Positions 57,574 through 64,000 of a stretch of 64,000 nucleotides of DNA are shown here, in pieces. The DNA is taken from the NCBI GenBank assembly GCA_044370475.1, contig JBILVK010000004.1, forward strand, positions 4,772 through 68,771, in the 5' to 3' direction. A program made the position numbers and the translations under genes. Origin of the DNA: B1 sp044370475 (GTDB taxonomy: Bacteria; Bacteroidota; Bacteroidia; UKL13-3). Within the stretch, counting starts at the first letter, position 1; the number at the start of each line of letters is the position of its first letter. The notes below the pieces were generated by a model. It searched no databases. It saw only the letters and a list, made by a program, of their open reading frames with translations, and was not told where the DNA came from.

Positions 57574-57629
57574 TTAACATTTTGATAACGTATCCTTAAC
57601 CTTGAAACAATAGGCTAAATCTAGTTTTG
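57574..57629 (+). promoter_or_regulatory. Three phased TTAAC-N6 repeats and -7 element of the duplicated T9SS gene
   Basis: TTAAC at 57574, ATAAC at 57585 and TTAAC at 57596 are spaced exactly 11 nt. The last repeat ends 21 nt before TAGTTTTG (57622-57629), a perfect TAnnTTTG, the same gap as in the TonB receptor promoter. The element supports the ATG at 57651 as start. Confidence 0.72.
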
Positions 57630-57650
57630 GGGTATCAAAAGATGATACAT

Positions 57651-60600
57651 ATGAAAAAGTTTAACCTACTATTATTGGGTTGTTTAATTTCCTTTTTTAC
57701 CCTCGCGCAGAAGGCCCGAGTGGTAAGTGGTTCAATAACCACAAACACTACATTTTACAGTGATACTATCTATACATTAGATGGTTATGTGTATGTTAAA
57801 AACAATGCAGTTTTGACCATCCAACCTGGTACCCTTATTAAAGGTAAAGGTGGAGCAAAATCCACCTTAATTATTACCCGCAACGGAAGTATTAATGCAA
57901 ATGGAACTGCTAGCAGACCTATTGTTTTTACTTCCGAAAAGCCTGTTGGGCAGCGTAACAAAGGTGATTGGGGTGGTATTGTAATTTTGGGAAAAGCCAT
58001 CATTAATCGTCCTACAGATTGTACTACTTGTCCGGGTTCTGCCGTTGCAGCTTCTGAGGCAGGGATACAAAATGCAGTAGAAGGTGATTTAGATAATGCT
58101 GCTGGTGATGCATTATATGGTGGAACAGATAATAACCACAACTCTGGTGTATTTAGATTTGTGCGTATTGAATATGCAGGAACTGTAATTACGCCAGGTA
58201 ATGAAATCAATGGTTTAACCATGGGTGGTGTTGGTAAAAATACCATGATGGAATATATCCAAGTTTCATTTGCCGATGATGATGGATTTGAGTGGTTTGG
58301 TGGTAATGTAAACGCTAAATACTTGGTTTCTCATAGAAATGTGGATGACGATTTAGATACAGACTTTGGATATTCGGGCAAAGTTCAATTTGCTATTGTA
58401 CAAAGAGATTCTACTTTATTTGATATTGGTTCAGGCCCTACAACTAATGGTTTTGAATCTGATAATGATGCGGGTGGTACAGAGGCTGGTCCTTACACAG
58501 ATCCTACCTTTTCTAATATTACCGTTTTAGGTCCATTAGCAAACGGAACACCATTGGCGTATAGTAATTCATTTCAAAATGGAGCGCGTATTAGAAGAAA
58601 TTCTTCTTTGAGTTTATTTAACTCAGTTATCATGGGCTTTCCAGATGCAATTTTTGTGGATGGTGCTAGGTCTGTGAATAAAAACCAAAACGATACTTTA
58701 CTTATTAAAAACAATTTGTTAGCTGGAAACTTACGTGCAGTCAACGGCTCTTCAACTGGTGGTTCAAACCCAGTTGCAACACGTAGTAAGTTATTTGCTT
58801 CTGCTAACGATTCAGTTTTATCTTCTACTGGAGTACTTGTTAATCCTTTTAATTATACTAACCCTAAATTTATGCCAGCTACTGGTTCACCTGCTAATTC
58901 GGGTGCAGCCTTTACTGGTTCTAAAATTAGTGATCCTTTCTTTACGCCAACCACTTATAAAGGTGCTATGGGTACTACAGATTGGACAAACTGCTGGTGT
59001 AATTTTGATCCTCAAAATGCTGATTACAGCACAGGTAATATAAACCGCATGCCTTTAGTTTATGATGCTGGTAAAGATTCAGCTATTTGCTCTGGTAAAT
59101 CATTGGTTATTGGTCAGAATTTGACTGGTTCTTACAAAGCAATGTGGTCTCCTGCTACTGGCTTAAGTTCTGCTTCAGTGGCTCGTCCAGTTGCAAACCC
59201 AACTGTAACTACCAAATATTTTGTAACTGTTACAGATACAGTAACTGGTTGCTCATTGACTGATAGTGTTTTGGTTTCTGTGAATGCAACTCCTGTTGCA
59301 AATTTCACTAGTGTTTCTGGTGCTGCTGGATTGGTTACATTTACCAATACTTCAACTAATGCAACTTCTTATGCTTGGAATTTAGGAGATGGAAATACAT
59401 CTACTGCATCTAATCCTGCACATACATATGCTGCAAATGGAGTATATAAAGTTTCATTAACTGCAACTGCAGGTGCTTGTACTAATGCTACTTCAAGAGA
59501 TGTAATTGCTTCTGGAGTTGCTTCACCTATAAGAGCTTTCACTGGAGATATTACAGGAAATACTACTTTTTATAATGACTCTATTTATATCATCAATGGA
59601 TATACTTATGTTAAGAATAACGCAGTGTTAACCATTCAACCAGGAACCATTATTAAAGGTGGTGCTAACAAAGCAACTTTAATTATTACCAGAAACGGTA
59701 GCATTGTTGCAAATGGTACAAAAAATCAACCAATTGTATTTACTTCTTCTAAAGCTGCTGGACAAAGAAACAAAGGCGATTGGGGTGGTGTAGTAATATT
59801 AGGAAAAGGCATCATCAACCGTCCTACAGATTGTACTACTTGTCCAGGTTCTGCGGTTGCGTCATCTGAAGCCGGTATTCAAAATGCAGTAGAAGGTGAT
59901 TTAGATAACGCTGCTGGAGATGCATTATATGGTGGTACAGATTTAAACCACAGTTCTGGTTCTTTAAAATATGTACGTATTGAGTTTGCTGGAACAGTAA
60001 TTACTCCAGGTAATGAAATAAATGGTTTAACTATGGGTGGTGTTGGTAAAGGAACTACTTTAGAGAACATCCAGGTTTCTTATGCTGATGATGATGGCTT
60101 TGAGTGGTTTGGTGGAAATGTGAACGCTAAGTATTTAGTATCATACCACAATGTGGATGATGACTTAGATGTTGATTTTGGATACAATGGAAAAGTACAG
60201 TTTGCCATTGTACAAAGAGACTCTGCTTTATTTGATATTGGTTCAGGCCCAACAACAAATGGTTTTGAATCTGATAATGATGCAGCAGGTACTGAAGCTA
60301 ATCCTTTCACTGATCCTACATTTTCTAATGTAACTGTATTAGGTCCTTTAGCAAAAGGTACTCCACTTGGATATAGTAACTCATTCCAAAATGGTGCAAG
60401 AATTAGAAGAAATTCATCTACTAGTTTATTTAACTCTATCATCATGGGATTCCCAGATGCTGTATTTATTGATGGTGCACGTTCTGTAAGCAAAATGGCT
60501 AACGATACTTTGATGTTTAAGAATAATATCCTTGCTGGTAATTTAAGAGCGGTTAATGCTTCAACTTCTGGTGGATCAAATCCAACAGCTATTAGAGCTA

Positions 60601-61655
60601 AATTGTTCGCTTCTGGAAATGATTCTATCGCTTCTGCTGCTGGTGTATTGGTTGATCCATTTAATTATATGAATCCAGTATTTGCTCCAGCACCTGGTTC
60701 TCCAGCTGCTTCTGGTGCTGCTTTTGCGGGTTCAAAAATTTCTGATCCATTCTTTGCTCCTACAAGTTTCCGTGGTGCTATGGGTACTAACCCTGATAGT
60801 AACTGGACAAATTGCTGGTGTAATTTTGATCCACAAAATGCAAACTACAATTCTTCTCCAATAAACAACCCTGCTGCAACTGCTAATTTTACAGCACCTG
60901 CAACAAGCTCAACTTTAAAAGTTGATTTTACCAATGGTTCTTCAAATGCAACTTCTTACTTCTGGGATTTTGGTGTAGCTAGCAGCATGGCTGATACATC
61001 TAGTTCAGCTTCTCCTAGCTTTACTTTCCCTGCAAATGGAACTTATATGGTAACCTTAATTGCTAGAAGCAAATGTGGTAACTCAGTTGTGACTAAAGAA
61101 GTTATTATTAATGATGTTAGTATTTTACCTGTTGTTGATTTTACTTATACTCAGAATTCAGCTTCTGGTTCAACTGAAATCAACTTTACCAATACTACTG
61201 TAGAAAAAGGATTAACGATTACTTATAAGTGGTATTTTGGTGATGGTGCAACAGCTACAACTAAAGATGCGGTTCATAACTATGCTGCTAAAGGTGATTA
61301 TACCATTAGTTTAGTTGCTGAGCATATCTATGGTAAGGATTCAGTATCTAAAACCATTAAAGTATTACCTACAAGCATCAAAGAAGTGGTAAGCACTTTT
61401 GCTAACTACTCAGTTTATCCTAACCCAACTTCTGATTTAGTAAATATTTCTTTTGATTTACTTCAATCAAATCAAGTATCGGTTCAGATATTAGATATCA
61501 CTGGTAAATTGGTAATTGGAACTGAAAGTCGCCAGTTTAATACAGGTGCAAATAAAATTGAATTAGGTACTTCTGAATTGCCACAAGGCATGTACTTTGT
61601 ACAAATATTAACCCCAGAATCTACTCTATCTACACGTTTAGTGATTGTAAAATAG
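57651..61655 (+). CDS. T9SS-secreted surface protein with two large internal repeats and PKD domains
   Basis: The protein has 1334 aa from the ATG at 57651, which gives a good signal peptide (KKFNLLLLGCLISFFTLAQ); a TTG start at 57627 lies inside the promoter. Two copies of a roughly 445-aa module (57712-59052 and 59527-60867) are strongly similar, each with YVKNNAVLTIQPGT, QRNKGDWGG, NRPTDCTTCPGS, ADDDGFEWFGGN and NCWCNFDPQNA. The pattern suggests a right-handed beta-helix. Between and after them are PKD-like domains (e.g. NATSYAWNLGDGNTSTASNPAHTY). The end is a type A sorting domain (YPNPTSDLVNISF...LPQGMYFVQ). It is exported to the surface. Its function is unknown; its promoter design matches that of the TonB receptor, pointing to a shared task. 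Confidence 0.88.
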   Translation: MKKFNLLLLGCLISFFTLAQKARVVSGSITTNTTFYSDTIYTLDGYVYVKNNAVLTIQPGTLIKGKGGAKSTLIITRNGSINANGTASRPIVFTSEKPVGQRNKGDWGGIVILGKAIINRPTDCTTCPGSAVAASEAGIQNAVEGDLDNAAGDALYGGTDNNHNSGVFRFVRIEYAGTVITPGNEINGLTMGGVGKNTMMEYIQVSFADDDGFEWFGGNVNAKYLVSHRNVDDDLDTDFGYSGKVQFAIVQRDSTLFDIGSGPTTNGFESDNDAGGTEAGPYTDPTFSNITVLGPLANGTPLAYSNSFQNGARIRRNSSLSLFNSVIMGFPDAIFVDGARSVNKNQNDTLLIKNNLLAGNLRAVNGSSTGGSNPVATRSKLFASANDSVLSSTGVLVNPFNYTNPKFMPATGSPANSGAAFTGSKISDPFFTPTTYKGAMGTTDWTNCWCNFDPQNADYSTGNINRMPLVYDAGKDSAICSGKSLVIGQNLTGSYKAMWSPATGLSSASVARPVANPTVTTKYFVTVTDTVTGCSLTDSVLVSVNATPVANFTSVSGAAGLVTFTNTSTNATSYAWNLGDGNTSTASNPAHTYAANGVYKVSLTATAGACTNATSRDVIASGVASPIRAFTGDITGNTTFYNDSIYIINGYTYVKNNAVLTIQPGTIIKGGANKATLIITRNGSIVANGTKNQPIVFTSSKAAGQRNKGDWGGVVILGKGIINRPTDCTTCPGSAVASSEAGIQNAVEGDLDNAAGDALYGGTDLNHSSGSLKYVRIEFAGTVITPGNEINGLTMGGVGKGTTLENIQVSYADDDGFEWFGGNVNAKYLVSYHNVDDDLDVDFGYNGKVQFAIVQRDSALFDIGSGPTTNGFESDNDAAGTEANPFTDPTFSNVTVLGPLAKGTPLGYSNSFQNGARIRRNSSTSLFNSIIMGFPDAVFIDGARSVSKMANDTLMFKNNILAGNLRAVNASTSGGSNPTAIRAKLFASGNDSIASAAGVLVDPFNYMNPVFAPAPGSPAASGAAFAGSKISDPFFAPTSFRGAMGTNPDSNWTNCWCNFDPQNANYNSSPINNPAATANFTAPATSSTLKVDFTNGSSNATSYFWDFGVASSMADTSSSASPSFTFPANGTYMVTLIARSKCGNSVVTKEVIINDVSILPVVDFTYTQNSASGSTEINFTNTTVEKGLTITYKWYFGDGATATTKDAVHNYAAKGDYTISLVAEHIYGKDSVSKTIKVLPTSIKEVVSTFANYSVYPNPTSDLVNISFDLLQSNQVSVQILDITGKLVIGTESRQFNTGANKIELGTSELPQGMYFVQILTPESTLSTRLVIVK
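57712..59052 (+). repeat. Internal module, copy 1
   Basis: The DNA encodes the first module of the 1334-aa protein; several stretches, such as that coding NRPTDCTTCPGS, are nearly identical in DNA to copy 2. Confidence 0.85.
59527..60867 (+). repeat. Internal module, copy 2
   Basis: Second module, same order of motifs as copy 1 with a small insertion before the NCWCNFDPQNA end. Codons are more uniformly A/T-ending than in copy 1. Confidence 0.85.
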
Positions 61656-61674
61656 AGTTGGTTTGAGAAAGTGT

Positions 61675-61710
61675 AAAAGGGGGCAGCCTGCAAAGGTCTG
61701 CCCCTTTTTT
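61675..61710 (+). terminator. Terminator after the duplicated T9SS gene
   Basis: AAAAGGGGGCAG (61675-61686) pairs with CTGCCCCTTTT (61698-61708) with one unpaired G, 11-nt loop, then six T. Confidence 0.9.
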
Positions 61711-61772
61711 GTGCCTTTTGGTCTATGATTTATTACCTTTTGTCGATGGAAACATGGCAGCCATAATTTTTT

Positions 61773-62876
61773 ATGCATCTTGCATGCCTTATGCAAATAT
61801 TTATAGTTGTTTTACTTTCATTGGGCCTGTATGGTTGGTATTTTATTGAAAAACCTGTCTTTGGTGAGTTGCCAAAAGGTAAGCGCCTAGCGCGTATTGA
61901 GCAATCGCCAAATTATAAAGGAGGTAGTTTTGTTAACATAGAGCATACTCCAGATTTTGCCCCTGGAATTAGTACTTGGGATGCCGCAAAAAGTTTTTTA
62001 CATAAGCCTAATAATACAGAACCCAATAGGGAAATGCCTTGGGTTAAAACCAATTTAAAAACACTCGAGTCTAATGGTGTAAAATTGGTTTGGTTCGGAC
62101 ATTCATCTTATTATATGGTGGCAGATGGATTAAAGATATTGGTTGACCCAGTATTTAGTGGAAACGCTGCGCCAGTGAAGCTGTTTGGAAAGAGTTTTAA
62201 AGGGACTGATAGGGTTGATGTAAGCGACTTTCCAGAGATTGATGTTTTGGTTATCACGCATGATCATTACGATCATTTAGATTATGAAACCATCCTAAAA
62301 TTAAAGGGTAAATTTAAGAAGATTGTAACTTCTTTGGGCGTTGGGGCGCATCTTAATGATTGGGGAATTCCTGATGAGCAAATGTTTGAATTGGATTGGT
62401 GGGAGAGTGCTGATTTAGGAAATGGATTTTCTTTAAAGGCAGCTCCTGCGAGACATTTTTCTGGAAGAAAATTTAAACGTAACCAAAGTATTTGGTCGGC
62501 ATTCATTTTAAAAACCCCTCACCACAAATTGTTTTTAGGCGGAGATAGTGGCTATGGCAAGCATTTTAAAGATATAGGAGATAAGGAAGGTCCATTTGAT
62601 TTAGCTTTATTGGAATGTGGTCAATACAATGCCATGTGGCCTTATATTCATATGACTCCAGAAGAGGTTGTAACAGCTGCTCATGACCTAAATGCAAAGA
62701 TTTTAATGCCTGTTCATTGGGGTAAATTTGCCTTGGCTATGCATGCCTGGAATGAGCCCATTCAGCGGGTAACATTGGCTGCAAAAGAAAAGAATCAAAA
62801 GATTACCACTCCCTTGCCAGGCGAATTATTAGAGTTAGGTAAAAATGAGCCAGATTCTATTTGGTGGGATTTTTAA
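61773..62876 (+). CDS. MBL-fold hydrolase, NAPE-PLD/UlaG-like
   Basis: The protein has 367 aa with an N-terminal membrane anchor (about 6-25). The metal site THDHYDH spans 162-168, preceded by VWFGHSSYYMVADGLKILVDPVFS. GGDSGYGKHF and MPVHWGKFALAMHAWNEP supply further ligands. This is the metallo-beta-lactamase-superfamily branch that includes N-acyl-phosphatidylethanolamine phospholipase D and UlaG-type lactonases. The membrane anchor and NAPE-PLD-like spacing suggest a phospholipid-type substrate, but this is inference. A start at the later Met (61791) is possible. Confidence 0.85.
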   Translation: MHLACLMQIFIVVLLSLGLYGWYFIEKPVFGELPKGKRLARIEQSPNYKGGSFVNIEHTPDFAPGISTWDAAKSFLHKPNNTEPNREMPWVKTNLKTLESNGVKLVWFGHSSYYMVADGLKILVDPVFSGNAAPVKLFGKSFKGTDRVDVSDFPEIDVLVITHDHYDHLDYETILKLKGKFKKIVTSLGVGAHLNDWGIPDEQMFELDWWESADLGNGFSLKAAPARHFSGRKFKRNQSIWSAFILKTPHHKLFLGGDSGYGKHFKDIGDKEGPFDLALLECGQYNAMWPYIHMTPEEVVTAAHDLNAKILMPVHWGKFALAMHAWNEPIQRVTLAAKEKNQKITTPLPGELLELGKNEPDSIWWDF

Positions 62877-62919
62877 TTTTTTTTAGATAAATTGTGACAA
62901 ATTTAATTGCCTAACAAAC

Positions 62920-63438
62920 ATGGAATCTGTTACAAAAATACTTTTGTTCCTTGGGAAAATTATTCTAAATTTAGTTGGAATTGCCCTTGGTTTATATTTG
63001 TATAAGACCTTTGTAAGGCCGATGTCTATTGGGCCGGTAATGCCCGATTATTTTCAAGAAATCATCGCAGTTGTTTTGTTAATGATTGGATTGCCTTTGC
63101 TTTCAATGAAACAAGTGAAGCCTCTCAATCATTTTAGCATTGGAATTATGGGCATCTTTATTCCACTTGTACTGTTTGGAGTTTTTGCTTTAAACCAACA
63201 TTCAAGCGCCTCAAGCTATACTCGTTTATATCCTATAGAAAGGAAAACATTGGAAGATGATTCATATTTGCTAAGTGCCTATGTGTACGAAAAAAGCAAT
63301 TGGGTGCAATTAAGAGTGCCCAAAGATGAATGTTTGAAATTAGATTCGGTTCAGATAAAAATTATTGATGGTTTGTTAGGAATGAAAATTGTGACAAACG
63401 AAGTTGAATTCTCTAAGAAACCTGGTTGCGGAAGTTAA
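62920..63438 (+). CDS. Membrane protein of unknown function
   Basis: The protein has 172 aa with three hydrophobic helices (about 7-27, 45-62 and 73-92) and a soluble extracytoplasmic C-terminus (about 95-172) with two cysteines. I do not recognise a family. It follows the MBL gene by 43 nt and precedes the next gene by 12 nt on the same strand, so it may be co-transcribed with both. Confidence 0.6.
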   Translation: MESVTKILLFLGKIILNLVGIALGLYLYKTFVRPMSIGPVMPDYFQEIIAVVLLMIGLPLLSMKQVKPLNHFSIGIMGIFIPLVLFGVFALNQHSSASSYTRLYPIERKTLEDDSYLLSAYVYEKSNWVQLRVPKDECLKLDSVQIKIIDGLLGMKIVTNEVEFSKKPGCGS

Positions 63439-63450
63439 AAAGTAAAAACA

Positions 63451-64000
63451 ATGAATAAATTAATTAAAAGTCTATTTATGGCTGCATTAGCACTAGTTGT
63501 AATGCAATCATTTGATACCAAATCTTTGAGAAAAGTAGATGGCACAGAGCCTGGTTATACAGGCTCTCCTGGCGATAGCCTCAAAAATTGTACAGTATGT
63601 CATGGTGGTACCGCTGTAAATATTGAAGGATGGATTACCTCCAATATCCCTTCCACTGGATATGTTCCAGGCAGCACCTATCGCATTACAGCAACCAATA
63701 CATCTTTAAGCCATAACCGCTTTGGGTTCTCTATTTCGCCCCAAGCTATTAATGGTACGCTTTTAGGAAAATTAATCGTTACAGACACCATTAGAACCAA
63801 ATTAAACGGCAACGATAAGTACATTACATACAGGCCTGCAGGTGTGCCAAACGACGATAAAGCCATTTGGGAATTTGATTGGGTAGCCCCAGCCGATACG
63901 GTTAATGAAGTAGTATTTTATGGTGCGTTTAATTCCAATCAAGACGGACATAAAGGCGGAGATTTAACCAGATTAAGCACCCTAAAAGTGTTTAAGGAAG
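63451..64000 (+). CDS. Choice-of-anchor V domain protein with CxxCH motif (partial)
   Basis: The frame opens with ATG at 63451, 12 nt after the previous stop, and stays open to the window end (183 codons seen). A signal peptide (about 1-20) is followed by GTEPGYTGSPGDSLKNCTVCHGG, in which Cys47-Cys50-His51 form a CxxCH c-type heme-binding motif, then a beta-rich reeler-like domain. The combination is typical of the choice-of-anchor V proteins of Bacteroidota, which usually end in a T9SS sorting domain. That end lies outside the window. Whether heme is attached is not known. Confidence 0.75.
   Translation, partial: MNKLIKSLFMAALALVVMQSFDTKSLRKVDGTEPGYTGSPGDSLKNCTVCHGGTAVNIEGWITSNIPSTGYVPGSTYRITATNTSLSHNRFGFSISPQAINGTLLGKLIVTDTIRTKLNGNDKYITYRPAGVPNDDKAIWEFDWVAPADTVNEVVFYGAFNSNQDGHKGGDLTRLSTLKVFKE

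Noticed and set aside
57610..57619. ATAGGCTAAA shared with the linker of the small RNAs (18960-18969)
   Set aside because: It is in the same sense as the RNA, so it cannot be a pairing target, and a single 10-nt match in AT-rich DNA is not convincing.

Overview
The window is from a member of the Bacteroidota. The evidence is the T9SS type A C-terminal sorting domains, the fused SecDF, a TonB-dependent receptor with a carboxypeptidase-D-like N-terminal domain, an SDR-type L-threonine dehydrogenase, a two-component-propeller (LytS/LytTR) sensor pair, and promoters that fit the phylum's TTG-N17..20-TAnnTTTG consensus rather than a sigma-70 form. Base composition is AT-rich throughout. The order cannot be fixed from this window. 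Most of the window is ordinary chromosome; no phage, insertion sequence, CRISPR array or tRNA was seen.

Layout. 1-3.3 kb: end of a B12-dependent ribonucleotide reductase, then a probable acquired pair (RhuM-like protein and a SWIM zinc-finger protein). 3.3-12 kb: YfhO-type membrane protein with an overlapping 49-aa Cys-rich membrane peptide, OmpA-family protein, SecDF, an ExbB/ExbD pair and uridine kinase. 12-18.8 kb: TetR regulator plus a complete tripartite RND efflux operon. 18.8-21.2 kb: two tandem, nearly identical structured small RNAs, a YbiT-like ABC-F ATPase, and a second structured intergenic region that also holds a 25-codon membrane-peptide ORF. 21.2-37.4 kb: propeller histidine kinase and LytTR regulator, prmA, a SRPBCC/GyrI-like protein, a metallo-hydrolase, a large propeller/beta-barrel protein, recQ, an alkyltransferase-like protein, an AhpD-like protein, a TPR hybrid kinase and sucD. 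37.5-43.5 kb: a surface-glycan-like module (2OG-Fe oxygenase, GT-C-like membrane protein, and a tight minus-strand operon of two SDR enzymes, a methyltransferase and a GT2). 43.6-54.5 kb: threonine degradation genes (tdh and kbl) on either side of a PAS protein, hxpB, pepP, murF and two tandem 763-aa FG-GAP proteins secreted by T9SS. 54.5-64 kb: TonB-dependent receptor, a 1334-aa internally duplicated T9SS surface protein, a NAPE-PLD-like hydrolase, a membrane protein and a cut-off choice-of-anchor V protein.

The most interesting signals are non-coding. (1) The TonB receptor and the duplicated T9SS protein each carry an array of TTAAC-N6 direct repeats with exact 11-nt spacing. In both, the last repeat lies exactly 21 nt before a perfect TAnnTTTG element. 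This is the geometry of PhoB/PhoP/OmpR-type activators and implies a private two-gene regulon for an outer-membrane receptor and its secreted partner. (2) Two tandem RNA units share 50 identical bases, while their terminator hairpins differ by compensating changes. (3) A 10-bp palindrome-like word, GGTTC(GA/AG)ACC, occurs ten times, far above chance.
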